Below, one piece after another: positions 33,395 through 43,570 of a stretch of 64,000 bases of DNA. Numbering within the stretch: the stretch's first letter is position 1; each line of letters starts with the position of its first letter. A model generated the notes under the pieces. The model had not been told where the DNA came from. It did not search any database and was given only the letters and a program-made list of their open reading frames with translations. Origin of the DNA: an uncultured Eubacteriales bacterium (lineage in GTDB: Bacteria > Bacillota > Clostridia > Oscillospirales > Acutalibacteraceae); assembly GCA_934630515.1 (NCBI GenBank), contig CAKTVV010000001.1:1-64000 (forward strand), in the 5' to 3' direction. The translations under genes and the position numbers were made by a program.

Positions 33395-33784
33395 ATGAAA
33401 GTCTATCGAAATACCGCAAGAACCAATCAGTGGATCCGCCGGGCCCTTACCGAGCTGATGGCGGAGAAGAAAGACCTCAATAAGATCACCGTCACCGAGC
33501 TGGCGCAGCGTGCCGACATTTCCAAGACCACCTTTTACGATCACTATGAGGACATTTGCGCCGTGGCGGAGGAATTTGAAAATGAACTGATCGATCAGCT
33601 GACCGACGTGCTGTCCCAGTTACAGACGGTCACCACCGCCGAGGCGCTGGATTTCGGCTATTACGCCCGGGGCATCATCACATTTCTCAAGGAAAACGAA
33701 GAAAGCTATCGGATGGTGCTGGGGGCGTCTACCCCCCAGCCGTTTGTGGAAAAGCTCACCGCCACCCGGCTGCCGCCCCGCTGA
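33395..33784 (+). CDS. TetR/AcrR regulator, C-terminally short
   Basis: About 129 residues against the family's usual ~180-200. The helix-turn-helix is complete: ITVTELAQRADISKTTFYDH, YEDICAVAEEFENELIDQL. The sensor part stops early after YRMVLGASTPQPFVEKLTAT, where relatives continue for about 60 residues. ATG 33395 follows AGGA. The gene may be a truncated but DNA-binding repressor of the divergent MMPL transporter, or a decaying gene. Two neighbours downstream are also broken. Confidence 0.75.
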   Translation: MKVYRNTARTNQWIRRALTELMAEKKDLNKITVTELAQRADISKTTFYDHYEDICAVAEEFENELIDQLTDVLSQLQTVTTAEALDFGYYARGIITFLKENEESYRMVLGASTPQPFVEKLTATRLPPR

Positions 33785-33842
33785 GTCACGGCGATCCGCC
33801 GGCAAAAAATCGGACAGACCCACCGGAAAGGAGACCCACCGT

Positions 33843-34320
33843 ATGAAAACCTTCACCCGGCTTTTCGGCGCCATTGCTGCCGGATGCCTGCTTCTGTTGT
33901 GCGCCGGATGCCAAAAAAGCACCCCTGCCGACGCCCCCCTTGCCGCAGGACTGTCTGCTGTACGATATGGGCGCCCACACCCTCGGAGACGTGCAAAGCT
34001 GCACCGTTTTCCCGAATAGCGGATCCGCTGTCATTCTGGAGGCTGCCATGGACAGGGAGGATGTCCGGCTGCTGGAGGCATACCGCTATCAGCAGGACTG
34101 CCCCTTTGAGCGCTTCGACGATCTGGTATCCCCCACTAAGAGCCATATTCTCAATGCCACCATCGGCGGTCAGTCCTACACGCTGTATCTGACCGACGAC
34201 GGCAGCATCTATGTTCATCTCCCCGATGAGCCGGAGCTGCGGCAGTATCAGGCCGACCCTGCCGACCGGATCACCCCGGAGCTATACGCCGCCATCGAGG
34301 AACGGTGTCTGAGCCGCTGA
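33843..34320 (+). pseudogene. Lipoprotein gene broken by a frameshift in a C6 run
   Basis: ATG 33843 follows AAAGGAG and encodes a lipoprotein signal (MKTFTRLFGAIAAGCLLLLC, AGC then QKST). The frame is lost at a run of six C (33934-33939). Shifting one base continues smoothly with LPQDCLLYDMGAHTLGDVQS, AVILEAAMDREDVRLLEAYR, and ends at 34320 with EERCLSR. The reunited product would be about 158 residues. A homopolymer slip suggests phase variation, a recent mutation or a sequencing error. The family is not recognised. Confidence 0.65.
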
Positions 34321-34368
34321 GCCGCTCCCTTTCGTCCGGCGCTCTCCGCTCTGTCAGAGGATGCCCCT

Positions 34369-35981
34369 TTACCGCACGTTGACGGTGTTTACAAAGGTGC
34401 GCTCACAGACCGCTCCCATCCCAATGTTGCCGCTCATATGGGGCATAGCACAGCCGGCAGCGACATGGATATCCCGCACGGCACCCCGGAATACATTGCC
34501 CTCCAGCAGAATGTCCCGCCCGCCGAGATTGAAGGCGACCGCCGCCGAAACGTGATCGCCGGATTCGATAATATTGCCCCGCAGGATCACCGGCCCATAG
34601 ACGGCATCCGGCTCCCAAGTGGTGCAATATACCTCCGGGTACCGTTCAAAGTGCCCGGTCACGGGACACATCCGCCCCTGCTGCAGCTCGGGCACGCACT
34701 TTTCCGTATTTCGTAAAAACAGATTATCGCTGAGGATCAGGTTGTACGGCTGATTGAACCAGCTGCCCCGACCGCCGCCGACAAAGGTATTCCCCACCAG
34801 CGTAATATCCCGGGAGCTGCGCTCCACGCTGCAGGTGCGGGAGCCGTTGGTGCCGTACACCGTGTTGCCGGTTACGGTCACGTTTCGACAGAAGAATCCG
34901 ATGTAAAAGGCGCCCATCCGGGCGGCGGTGATCTGATTGGCGGAAAACACCACATTCTCGCATTCCAGAATGTGCATGCTGTCGCCGGAAGCCCCTGTAC
35001 GGCAGCCGGTCACCGTCACATTCCGGCAGCGGGTGGTATCGATGCTGCCCTTTTGAGACGCCCGGTCTCCCAGCGGTGCATACAGATCATGAAACAGGTA
35101 GAACATATTCCGGAACAAGCGGGTCCCGGGCGGCACAGAAGGCAGAGACAGAGGGGCACCATCCGGTGTTTCACAGATCAGCAGCCCGTTGGCTGCTCCA
35201 CGGTTGCAGACAAAATACTGCTATCCCCGCCGGATTCCCGGGGGGGCAGCTTCGGACCGAAAAAGGTCACCGCATCCCGCTCCTCGGGCAGAGCGGCGGG
35301 CATGACATCCGCATAGAGCCGCCCCTGCTCCAGCCGTAAGGCGGAAGACATACAGTCCCGGGGCAGATAGCGGAACGCATTTTCCACCGTTGCCGCCGGA
35401 TATGCCTCCGAAAACACGGCAATCTGCCACAGATAGCCGTAATCCCACATGAATTTGCCGCAGTTGGTAAAGCGGCAATCCCGAATATCCACGTCCGTTG
35501 CCGGTGTTCCCCGCTGCCCCCGTACATGGATGACGGCACCGACGACGTTTTCCGCTGTGATACCGGAGAACAGCACCCGGCTGCAGCTGCATCCGTCCGT
35601 CCCGATCAGCTGCAGACAGCCGGTATAATCCGCCGGTTCCCAGTCGTTGTCTGCTGCCCGGGGATCGTACACATAGCCGATGAAATGGCCATCGTACCAC
35701 TGCAGATCCTGTACGTTTTCGCCGCTGAACAGGACCCGGGAGCGTGCCGTACGCAGCGACCGGGGAAAGCGAAAGACCGCCCCCTCCGCCCGCACCGTCA
35801 TACCGGAATACAGCGGCAGCGGCTCTCGACTGTCCACCAGATAGTCTCCCGGCTCCAGGACCACTACACTGCGGGGATAGCTTCCCGCCTCCTCCAGACA
35901 GGCACGCAGCGCTTGAGACGCATCGGCACTGCCATCCCTCAGCGGCGCAAACGCAGACAGATGGATCTTCCGAATCTCCAT
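34369..35981 (-). pseudogene. Right-handed beta-helix protein gene split by one frameshift
   Basis: Two frames join into one protein of about 536 residues. Frame 1 (35981 to 35178) encodes MEIRKIHLSAFAPLRDGSAD and a pectate-lyase-like start (LEPGDYLVDSREPLPLYSGM). Near 35205-35225 the frame shifts, and the other frame continues YFVCNRGAANGLLICETPDG and then parallel beta-helix repeats (NVTVTGNTVYG, DITLVGNTFVGG, LILSDNLFLRN, DILLEGNVFRG) to 34369. There is no signal peptide. Such proteins are often polysaccharide-active or binding. The promoter is intact. Single-base damage could be real or an assembly error. Confidence 0.7.
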
Positions 35982-36025
35982 GACATCCGCTCTCTTGCAA
36001 TGCCAATTTTTGGTGCTTTATCGGT

Positions 36026-36054
36026 ATTATACCGTAAAACCGCCGTCTGCGCAA
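36026..36054 (-). promoter_or_regulatory. Promoter of the beta-helix gene
   Basis: Minus strand: TTGCGC (36049-36054), 17 bases, TATAAT (36026-36031), about 45 bases before the start codon. A consensus -10 on a broken gene suggests the damage is recent. Confidence 0.65.
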
Positions 36055-36096
36055 GCGGATCCGGCAAATTTGTGCGCACATCGTCTGCAATGACCG

Positions 36097-36143
36097 AGAC
36101 CCCTCCCCGCCTTACCGTATTACAGTAAGGCGGGGAGGGGTCT
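36097..36143. terminator. Strong hairpin downstream of the ClpC-like gene
   Basis: AGACCCCTCCCCGCCTTAC (36097-36115) pairs perfectly with its inverse at 36125-36143 around a 9-base loop. No real T-run follows on the minus strand, so it may be a processing or stalling hairpin rather than a classical terminator. It closes the eleven-gene cluster. Confidence 0.6.
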
Positions 36144-36170
36144 TTCATGGTGCCGACACGATTGCTCCGT

Positions 36171-38480
36171 TCAGCCATACGTCAACTGTACCGCACCGTC
36201 TACGGCATCCACCGTCACCGCCGTAAACGGCTGCTCGCAGCGGGTGACGATCTCCTCTGCCAGCCGGTTCTCCACCTGACGGCGGATGGCGTTGCGCAGC
36301 TCCCGAGCGCCCCGCTTGCCGCCCACCGCCTGCTCCGCCAGCGCCTGACAAGCCGCATCCGTATAGGTGAGGGTGATGCCCCGCTCCCGCAGCGGCTCCA
36401 CCAGCTCCTCCAGCATCAGAGCGGCGATCTTCGTGTAGCTCTCCCGGCTCAGGGGCTGGAAGAACACCACCTCGTCCACCCGACCGATAAATTCCGGCCG
36501 CAGGAACTCGCCCAGCGCCTTCAGCGCCCGCTCCTTCTGCGCCTGCCCCTCGGTCTTGCCGAAGCCCATCAGGTTCTCCCGTAGATTGCTGCCGGCGTTG
36601 GAGGTCATAACGATGACCGTGTTCTCGAAATTCACCGTGCGCCCGTGGGCGTCGGTGACACGCCCCTCGTCCAGGATCTGCAGCAGGATGTTCAGCACAT
36701 CCGGATGGGCTTTTTCAATCTCGTCAAAAAGGATGACCGAATAAGGCTTGCGCCGCACCTTTTCGGTGAGCTGACCTGCCTCGTCGTAGCCCACATAGCC
36801 GGGCGGCGATCCGATGAGCCGGGAGACCGCATGCTTTTCCATAAACTCCGACATATCCAGCCGGATCAGTGTCTCCGGCGTATCGAACAGCTCCGCCGCC
36901 AGCACTTTCACCAGCTCGGTCTTCCCGACACCAGTGGAGCCCACGAAAATGAAGGACGCCGGGCGGCGGCGGGGGCTGATCTGCACCCGGCTGCGGCGGA
37001 TGGCTGCCGCCACCGCCTGCACCGCCTCCTCCTGTCCGATGACCTTGGCACGCAGATGCTCCTCCAGCTGCGCCAGCCGGGACAGCTCGCTCTCCTGCAC
37101 CTTAGAGGCCGGGATACCCGTCCACAGCTCGATGACCCCCGCCAGCGCCGCCTCCGTCACCGGAGCGGTGGTAGCGGCGGGACGTATCGACTCCGCCTGC
37201 TGCTGCACCTGCAGCAGCTCTGCCCGCAGGTTTGCCAGCGCCTCATAGTCTATCTCGTCGGCGTTCATCGCCGTTTCCTCCTCGCCTTGGAGCTTCTGCT
37301 CCCGGGCTGTGAGCTCGGCGTAGGCGTCGGCGTTTTTGTTTGCCAGCGCCGTAGCGGCACATGCCTCGTCCAACAGGTCGATCGCCTTATCCGGCAGATA
37401 GCGGTCGGTGATATACCGCTCCGCCAATGTCACCGTGCGGCGCAGCACCGCATCGCTGACGGTCACGCCATGATACTGCTCATAATAGCCCCGCACCCCC
37501 TGCAGGATCTCAAACGCCGCCTGCTCGGAGGGCTCCTCCACCGTCACCGGCTGGAATCGCCGCTCCAGCGCCGCATCCTTTTCGATATATTTTCGATATT
37601 CCTCAAAGGTGGTGGCACCGATGACCTGAATCTCCCCCCGGGACAAAGCGGGCTTCAGGATATTGGCGGCGGACAGACTTCCCTCGGAGTCGCCGGTGCC
37701 CACCAGCGTATGCACCTCATCGATGAACAGGATGATGTGACCGTCCGCCTTGACCTCCTCGATCAATCCCCGGATGCGGCTCTCAAACTGCCCCCGGAAC
37801 TGCGTTCCCGCCACCAGTGCGGTCATATCCAGCAGATGCAGCTCCTTATCCCGCAGGCGGGGCGGTACCCGCCCCTCGGCAATGCGCAGCGCCAGCCCCT
37901 CGGCGATGGCGGTCTTACCCACACCCGGCTCACCGATGAGACAGGGATTGTTCTTGGTACGGCGGGAAAGGATCTGCACCACCCGCTCTGTCTCCCGCTC
38001 CCGGCCGATGGTGCGATCCAGCGCCCCCTCCCGGGCACGGGCGGTCAGATCGGTGGCATACTGGGACAAGAACTTCCGTCTGCCCCGCTTGGAGCGTGCG
38101 TCCTTTCCCGCATCCGCTTTGGTTTTCTCCTCTTTATTGCCATTGTCCTCCGGCCGCTCCTCGGCTGCCGCCGGCTTGCCGCCGAAAAGATTCTGCAAAA
38201 ACGGGAAGGAGGGCGCACCGCCCAACGAAAAATCGTTGCCGTCGCTGTCCTCGCCGCCGTTCTGCGCCTCCATCTCCTCCATCATTTCCTGCACCTGCTG
38301 ATCCATCTGCTCGATATCCTCGTCGGAGATATCGAATTTCTGCATCAGCGCATTGACCTGCGGCAGATTCAGCTCCTTGGCGCAGATCAGGCACAGGCCG
38401 TCGCTCTTACTCTCGCCGTTCTCCAGACGGGTGATGAACACCATGGCAGGACGTTTTTTGCATCGGGTACACATCATCAT
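36171..38480 (-). CDS. ClpC-like AAA+ ATPase with McsA-type zinc finger
   Basis: A 769-residue Hsp100 unfoldase. In place of the Clp N-domain, residues 4-33 hold a Cys4 zinc finger (CTRC...CLIC) resembling the start of McsA, then a Met/Glu-rich linker ([20 protein letters not shown]). AAA-1 has Walker [14 protein letters not shown] (about 183) and AAA-2 has [12 protein letters not shown] (about 510). A loop with LMGFGK after [10 protein letters not shown] could be the ClpP-docking tripeptide. It probably delivers damaged proteins to ClpP. McsA normally partners McsB and ClpC, so the fusion is informative. It is the last gene of the housekeeping cluster, 14 bases from pgsA. Confidence 0.9.
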   Translation of the reverse strand: MMMCTRCKKRPAMVFITRLENGESKSDGLCLICAKELNLPQVNALMQKFDISDEDIEQMDQQVQEMMEEMEAQNGGEDSDGNDFSLGGAPSFPFLQNLFGGKPAAAEERPEDNGNKEEKTKADAGKDARSKRGRRKFLSQYATDLTARAREGALDRTIGRERETERVVQILSRRTKNNPCLIGEPGVGKTAIAEGLALRIAEGRVPPRLRDKELHLLDMTALVAGTQFRGQFESRIRGLIEEVKADGHIILFIDEVHTLVGTGDSEGSLSAANILKPALSRGEIQVIGATTFEEYRKYIEKDAALERRFQPVTVEEPSEQAAFEILQGVRGYYEQYHGVTVSDAVLRRTVTLAERYITDRYLPDKAIDLLDEACAATALANKNADAYAELTAREQKLQGEEETAMNADEIDYEALANLRAELLQVQQQAESIRPAATTAPVTEAALAGVIELWTGIPASKVQESELSRLAQLEEHLRAKVIGQEEAVQAVAAAIRRSRVQISPRRRPASFIFVGSTGVGKTELVKVLAAELFDTPETLIRLDMSEFMEKHAVSRLIGSPPGYVGYDEAGQLTEKVRRKPYSVILFDEIEKAHPDVLNILLQILDEGRVTDAHGRTVNFENTVIVMTSNAGSNLRENLMGFGKTEGQAQKERALKALGEFLRPEFIGRVDEVVFFQPLSRESYTKIAALMLEELVEPLRERGITLTYTDAACQALAEQAVGGKRGARELRNAIRRQVENRLAEEIVTRCEQPFTAVTVDAVDGAVQLTYG

Positions 38481-38493
38481 AGGTCAACTATCC

Positions 38494-39090
38494 TCAATCT
38501 TTCTCCGTATCCGGGGTCAGGGGTGTTTGGGGCGGTGCCGCTGCGGCACGGTGGATCTGAATAAACAGACGGAAATAGCCGGCGAACGCCACCAGCATCG
38601 TCAGACTGGCGATCGCCACCAGCGTCGCCACCATCCACATCGCCAGCCGGTCATGCCACAGCACCAGCGCCAGCATACACAGATAGAATACCACTGTCGC
38701 CACCTTGCCGAACCATTTGGAGCCACGCACCTGACAACCGCTGCGCAGCAGGATCATGCCGCCCACGCCCTGACACAGCTCCTTGACAAAGCAAATGATC
38801 GTCAGCGGCAGCAGCTCCCGATAACGGGTAGTGAGACAGACCACCACCATTACCTGAGTCAGCTTATCCGCCAGCGGATCCAACAGCTTGCCGCAGTCGG
38901 TGATCTGATCGAACCGACGGGCAATGAAGCCGTCCAGAAAATCCGTTACGCCGGACAGCGCCAGCGCAACGAACGCCCAATGATCCAGCTGCAACAGATA
39001 CAGCACCGAAAAGGTCGGCACCAGCGCCAGCCGCAGCAGCGACAGGGCATTGGGCACATTCCACTTCCATGGTACATTAAAAATCTGCAT
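38494..39090 (-). CDS. pgsA: CDP-diacylglycerol-glycerol-3-phosphate 3-phosphatidyltransferase
   Basis: A 198-residue membrane enzyme. The CDP-alcohol phosphotransferase motif is present (DFLDGFIARR, then GKLLDPLADK) with its spaced aspartates. It has about five membrane helices. It forms phosphatidylglycerol phosphate, the first committed step to phosphatidylglycerol. It starts MQIFNVPWKWNVPNALSLLR, typical of PgsA. It lies between cvpA and the ClpC-like gene. Confidence 0.95.
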   Translation of the reverse strand: MQIFNVPWKWNVPNALSLLRLALVPTFSVLYLLQLDHWAFVALALSGVTDFLDGFIARRFDQITDCGKLLDPLADKLTQVMVVVCLTTRYRELLPLTIICFVKELCQGVGGMILLRSGCQVRGSKWFGKVATVVFYLCMLALVLWHDRLAMWMVATLVAIASLTMLVAFAGYFRLFIQIHRAAAAPPQTPLTPDTEKD

Positions 39091-39129
39091 ACGACACCTC
39101 GCATACGAAAATTTCCCGCTCCGCCGCCT

Positions 39130-39831
39130 TTAGTACAGACCGTTGCTGAACGGATTATACTGCGCCAGCCACCGCACCACACGGGTCTCGGACATCACCG
39201 TAGGATTGATGGCAGAATCGGCGGTGCCGGCGGCGGCCACGATTTGCAGCACCGCCACGGCGATGATCACCAGAATCAACCCGTTCGCAACGCCCGCCAC
39301 CAGACCGAGCGTTCCGTTTAGTGTGTGCAGAACCGGCAGCTGAAATACCTTATTGACAGCGCGCAATGCGATCAGCGCCAAAATCAGCGCCACCAGAAAC
39401 AGCACAATGGCGCACAGCATCTTCAGTCCGGGCATCGCCGCCGAACGCACCGGACCGCGGGTGAACTCCTCCGCCATCTGTGCGGGCGTTTTGGACTCGC
39501 CCTTCAGCACCGACAGGCTTGAGCCGGCACCGCTCTTATCCTCCAGCCGCTCCCGGGCAAAGGCGGGCAGCTTCGCTTTCACCGCTTCGATTGCCGCCGT
39601 CACATCCGTGTCGGCGCTCTCCAGATACGGGGTGAGACTCTTTTCCACCGCCGGAGCAATCGCCCGCTCAAACACGGTTCCCGCCAGCGACCCGCAGAAG
39701 AGGTACGCCACCACGGCGGCGATCACAAACGCCGCCAACTTGGAGATCGCTTTAATAAATCCCCGCTTATAGCCCAGATAGACCGCCAGAGCAAAAATGC
39801 CCACCACAGCTACATCCAAAATGATTGCCAT
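39130..39831 (-). CDS. CvpA-family membrane protein
   Basis: A 233-residue protein with four membrane helices. GYKRGFIKAISKLAAFVIAA near the start is the CvpA signature, and SVLPxTG-like motifs are absent. CvpA homologues are linked to envelope homeostasis and colicin V export in enterobacteria. The role in Firmicutes is unclear. A long extracytoplasmic loop (about 55-125) separates the first and second pairs of helices. It lies 29 bases after the propeller-like gene. Confidence 0.85.
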   Translation of the reverse strand: MAIILDVAVVGIFALAVYLGYKRGFIKAISKLAAFVIAAVVAYLFCGSLAGTVFERAIAPAVEKSLTPYLESADTDVTAAIEAVKAKLPAFARERLEDKSGAGSSLSVLKGESKTPAQMAEEFTRGPVRSAAMPGLKMLCAIVLFLVALILALIALRAVNKVFQLPVLHTLNGTLGLVAGVANGLILVIIAVAVLQIVAAAGTADSAINPTVMSETRVVRWLAQYNPFSNGLY

Positions 39832-39860
39832 CGTCCATTCCTCCGTTATGTATTGATATG

Positions 39861-41069
39861 CTAAAAGCTATAGCTTTGCAACGCACTGAGTCCCAGCACC
39901 ACGGCGCCGGAGCCGCCCCGCACCGCCTGCTGTCCGTCGGACGCCACCGCCACCGGCTCCCCTGCCGCCGTATAGGACAGGCTCTGCACATAGCCATCGG
40001 TCAGCAGCACAAACCCCTTGCTGTCGCCGGTCAGACTGCGCAGCTCCCCAGAAAAATCGCTGCGGACACATTCCTCGCCCCGACTGTTCCATACGATCAC
40101 TGTGCCGCCGCCGGTATCGCCGTAGCTGCGCACCGCCGCCGCTATACCATCCTCCGCCGGAGCAAAGCTGAGCAGCCGCTGCCCGGTCAGCGCAAACACC
40201 GTAGGGCTTGCCGCTGTTTCCCGATCCAGCAGGTAAACGCCATCCTCACCCGCCACCGCCAAGCGGTTGTTGTTCAGATAGCTCACCCGATATAACAGTG
40301 TATCCGCCGCCGTATAGGAATACAGCGCCTCGGCAGCATCCGAGGTGACGGAAAAGGCCTCCACCACGGTGTTCAGCACTCCGTTGACCGCCTCCACGCT
40401 CAAAAGCGCCGCCTGCTCCCCGGAGGGGGAGAGCGCCACGCTCACCGCCTGCCGGCTGCGGCTGCGGGTATACAGCACCGTACCCCGCCGGTCATACACC
40501 ACCAGATCCACCGCATAGCCGTCGGCGCCCTGGGTCAGCAGCGCCACCTGCCCCTGCTCATTGACCGCCGCCGCCAGAATGCTGCGCTCCGCCGTGCCCT
40601 CCGTCAGCGTCATAGAGCGGGTATGCAGCTGGAACCGCTTGCCTCCCTGCTCCGCCACCAGCGCATATTTCCCGGCGGTATACAGCAGCCCGTTGGAATA
40701 GGTGCAATTATACCGGGTCAGCTCGCTGCCGGCGCTATTATAGTAGGTCAGATAGCTGTCGCTGAGGGTCACGGTATAGCTCTGGCTCTGCGCCAGCATT
40801 TTGACGTTGGAGCCGGACACATCCACCGGATAGCTGCCGCCGCTGTCATTGAGAGAATCCTGCAGGCGGGGGAGCAGCTTATCCGGCGCCAGCGTATCCC
40901 AATGATTCCACAGCACCGCCACCAGCGCCACCAGCACCGTCAGCACCAGCAGCCGCCGCAGCACCCGCCGCCGGGCGCTCTTTTTCCGCCGCCGCCGCAC
41001 ATCCTCCCGGGAGTAGTCGTCCTCCTCCCGGCGGTCCTCCAGCGGTCGTTCATCCGCACGCCGTGCCAT
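39861..41069 (-). CDS. Membrane-anchored beta-propeller-like protein (DUF5711 type)
   Basis: About 402 residues. A highly charged cytoplasmic N-terminus (REEDDYSREDVRRRRKKSAR) leads to one membrane helix (LLVLTVLVALVAVLW, about 38-54). An extracytoplasmic region of repeated four-strand blades follows, each with patterns like QGADGYAVDLVVYDRRGTVL, AVALSPSGEQAALLSV, RVSYLNNNRLAVAGEDGVYL. It matches the layout of DUF5711 proteins, function unknown. I chose ATG 41069 (GGGGG upstream). The next upstream gene is truA. Confidence 0.75.
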   Translation of the reverse strand: MARRADERPLEDRREEDDYSREDVRRRRKKSARRRVLRRLLVLTVLVALVAVLWNHWDTLAPDKLLPRLQDSLNDSGGSYPVDVSGSNVKMLAQSQSYTVTLSDSYLTYYNSAGSELTRYNCTYSNGLLYTAGKYALVAEQGGKRFQLHTRSMTLTEGTAERSILAAAVNEQGQVALLTQGADGYAVDLVVYDRRGTVLYTRSRSRQAVSVALSPSGEQAALLSVEAVNGVLNTVVEAFSVTSDAAEALYSYTAADTLLYRVSYLNNNRLAVAGEDGVYLLDRETAASPTVFALTGQRLLSFAPAEDGIAAAVRSYGDTGGGTVIVWNSRGEECVRSDFSGELRSLTGDSKGFVLLTDGYVQSLSYTAAGEPVAVASDGQQAVRGGSGAVVLGLSALQSYSF

Positions 41070-41085
41070 ACGCCGCCCCCTTTCC

Positions 41086-41826
41086 TCAATCGTAGAATAC
41101 CTCCTGTAAGCACAGTCCCTTCGCCGGGGCAGTCGCCCCCGCCCGGGTGCGGTCGCCGCCGGCGAGGATCGCCGGCAAGGCATCCGGCGGGATCCGCCCG
41201 TCGGCCATGTCCAGCAGCGTCCCCACCATGATCCGCACCATATTATAGAGGAAGCCGTCCGCCTCGACCGAAAAGATCACCATTTCCCCCCGGCGCTCCA
41301 CCCCGCAGCGGCGGACGGTGCGCACCGTTGAGCCTTGCACATCGCTGTCCGCCGAACAGAACGCCGCAAAATCGTGGCTGCCCACATAGCCCGCCGCCGC
41401 CCGGTCCAGCCATGCTGCGTCCAGCGGCCGGTTGCGGTGGATGGCGTAGCGGTCATACATGGGATGCCGCTGCGCTCCGTTCCAGATGCGGTAGCAATAC
41501 CGCTTCCCCCGGGCACGGTAGCGGGGGTGAAAATCCGCCGCCACCTCCGCCGCCCGATAGACCGCAATATCCGGCGGCAAATAAAAATTCAGTGCACTGC
41601 ACAGCTTATTATCCCGCAGGGGGCTATCCGTGTCAAGGGTGCAGCAGAACATATCGGCGTGCACCCCCGCATCGGTGCGGCTGCAGCCGATCAGCCCGGA
41701 GCGCACCCCGGTGACCCGCTCCACCGCATCCTGCAGGGTCTGCTGCACGGTGGGGGCGTTGGGCTGCACCTGCCAGCCGTGATAGGCGGTACCGTCATAC
41801 CGCAAGGTGAGCATCAGCCGCTGCAC
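41086..41826 (-). CDS. truA: tRNA pseudouridine(38-40) synthase
   Basis: A 246-residue enzyme. LTLRYDGTAYHGWQVQPNAP start and the catalytic aspartate in CSRTDAGVHA are present, and FLYNMVRIMVGTLLDMADGR is the C-terminal family signature. It modifies the tRNA anticodon stem. The position directly after ecfT is the common EcfA-EcfA-EcfT-TruA order of Firmicutes. Confidence 0.97.
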   Translation of the reverse strand: MQRLMLTLRYDGTAYHGWQVQPNAPTVQQTLQDAVERVTGVRSGLIGCSRTDAGVHADMFCCTLDTDSPLRDNKLCSALNFYLPPDIAVYRAAEVAADFHPRYRARGKRYCYRIWNGAQRHPMYDRYAIHRNRPLDAAWLDRAAAGYVGSHDFAAFCSADSDVQGSTVRTVRRCGVERRGEMVIFSVEADGFLYNMVRIMVGTLLDMADGRIPPDALPAILAGGDRTRAGATAPAKGLCLQEVFYD

Positions 41827-41845
41827 CGCCCTGTCCCCCTTCCTG

Positions 41846-42664
41846 TTAAGTCAGCACCGCCGGAAAATACCGGTTCAGCCATACGATACCGCCTGCCACT
41901 GCCACATATACCGCCAGCGCCACCCAATCCCGGGGGGCGGTGCGCAGCTGTTTCATCCGGGTACGACCCTCGCCCCCCTGATAGCAGCGGCACTCCATCG
42001 CCATCGCCAGCTCATACGCCCGGCGAAAGGAAGAGACGAACAGCGGAATCAGCACCGGCACCAGCGCCCGCACCCGCTGCACCAGATTGCCGCTGTCCAT
42101 ATCGGCACCCCGCGCCTTTTGAGCAGACATGATCTTATCCGTCTCCTCCATCAGCGTGGGGATAAAGCGCAGGGCGATGGTCATCATCATAGCGATGTCG
42201 TGGGCGTTCACATGGATCACCCGCAGCGGCCGCAGCAGATACTCGATGGCGTCCGTCAGCGCCGTGGGGGTGGTGGTATAGGTCAGCAGCGAGCTGCCCA
42301 GAATCAGACACAGGATCCGGGAGGCGATAAACACCGCCGAATACACCCCTCGGGTGGTGATATGGATAAAGCCCACATCCAGAAGAGGGGTCCCACCGGT
42401 GACATAGAACATATTGAGGAGGGAGGTGAACAGCACCAGGATCAGGATCGGCTTGATGCTGCGCCACATGAGCTTCAGCGGCAGCCGGGACAGCCCGATC
42501 ACCACCGCCAGAAACACCGCCGCCGCCCCCAGCCCCACCCAGTTGCGGGGCAGAAACACCACCACGATGAACAGGAGAGTCAGCACCAGCTTCATCCGGG
42601 GGTCCATCCGGTGCAGCAGCGATCTGCCGGGGTAATACTGCCCGATGGTCATATCCGTCATCAT
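41846..42664 (-). CDS. ecfT: Energy-coupling factor transporter transmembrane protein EcfT
   Basis: A 272-residue membrane component. It starts MMTDMTIGQYYPGRSLLHRM and has about five membrane helices. The two coupling-helix motifs are AQKARGADMDSG and AMECRCYQGGEGRT. It links the ATPases to vitamin- or metal-binding S components encoded elsewhere. ATGA overlap with ecfA2. Confidence 0.96.
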   Translation of the reverse strand: MMTDMTIGQYYPGRSLLHRMDPRMKLVLTLLFIVVVFLPRNWVGLGAAAVFLAVVIGLSRLPLKLMWRSIKPILILVLFTSLLNMFYVTGGTPLLDVGFIHITTRGVYSAVFIASRILCLILGSSLLTYTTTPTALTDAIEYLLRPLRVIHVNAHDIAMMMTIALRFIPTLMEETDKIMSAQKARGADMDSGNLVQRVRALVPVLIPLFVSSFRRAYELAMAMECRCYQGGEGRTRMKQLRTAPRDWVALAVYVAVAGGIVWLNRYFPAVLT

Positions 42665-43524
42665 CCGTCAGCGCCCCCTTTCAGGAGGGGCAGCAGCCGG
42701 GACAGCGCCTGCTCCACCGTATATACATCCGTCCCCACGGGGACGCCCGCCCGCTGCAAGAGCAGCATGATTCGGGTCACCGCCGGCACCGTCAGCCCCA
42801 TCGCCTCCAGCTCCGCCGCCCGGGAGAATACCGCCGGTGCCGTATCCAGCATGGCGATCGTTCCATGCTCCATCACCAGCACCCGATCCGCCAGCCGTGC
42901 CACATCCTCCATGCTGTGGGATACCAGCAGCACCGTGGTATCCCGCTGCCGCCGATATTCCCGGATCATGGCGAACACCTGCTCCCGTCCCCGGGGGTCC
43001 AGTCCGGCGGTGGGCTCATCCAGAATGAGGATCTCCGGCTCCATCGCCATCACTCCGGCAATGGCTGCCCGGCGCTTTTCGCCGCCGGACAGGTCAAAGG
43101 GGGATTTCTCCAGCAGCTCCGGCGCCAATCCCACCAGCGCAGCGGCATCCTGCACCCGACGGTCGATCTCCTCCTCCGGCAGCCCCATATTCCGGGGACC
43201 GAAGGCGATATCCTTCTGCACCGTTTCCTCGAACAGCTGATATTCCGGGTATTGGAACACCATCCCCACCCGGAACCGGATGGAGCGGATCTCCTTGGGG
43301 CGCTCCCAGATGTCCTGGCCGTCCAGCCGGATCTGCCCCGCCGAGGGACGCAGCAGCCCGTTCAGATGCCGGATGAGGGTGGATTTCCCCGAGCCGGTAT
43401 GCCCGATGATGCCCAGCAGCTCCCCCGGCACCGTCCGAAAGCTCACATTCTGCAGCGCCTGCTGCTCAAAGGGCGACCCGGCGCCATAGGTATAGGACAC
43501 CTGCTCCATCTCCAGTATTGCCAT
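42661..43524 (-). CDS. ecfA2: Energy-coupling factor transporter ATPase EcfA2
   Basis: A 287-residue ATPase: Walker A GHTGSGKSTLI, Q loop GMVFQYPEYQLFEET, signature LSGGEKRRAAIAGV, Walker B ILILDEPTAGLDP. The GSPFEQQALQNVSF start and the acidic C-terminal extension are usual for EcfA2. It forms a heterodimer with EcfA1. Confidence 0.96.
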   Translation of the reverse strand: MAILEMEQVSYTYGAGSPFEQQALQNVSFRTVPGELLGIIGHTGSGKSTLIRHLNGLLRPSAGQIRLDGQDIWERPKEIRSIRFRVGMVFQYPEYQLFEETVQKDIAFGPRNMGLPEEEIDRRVQDAAALVGLAPELLEKSPFDLSGGEKRRAAIAGVMAMEPEILILDEPTAGLDPRGREQVFAMIREYRRQRDTTVLLVSHSMEDVARLADRVLVMEHGTIAMLDTAPAVFSRAAELEAMGLTVPAVTRIMLLLQRAGVPVGTDVYTVEQALSRLLPLLKGGADG

Positions 43525-43570
43525 CGTCGCCCTCCTTTCCGTTTTTATCCATTGACTTACCGTTCAATCC

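Noticed and set aside
36645..38564. 639-codon plus-strand frame over the ClpC-like gene
   Set aside because: Antisense shadow: the opposite strand has all AAA+ motifs, and this frame has none.
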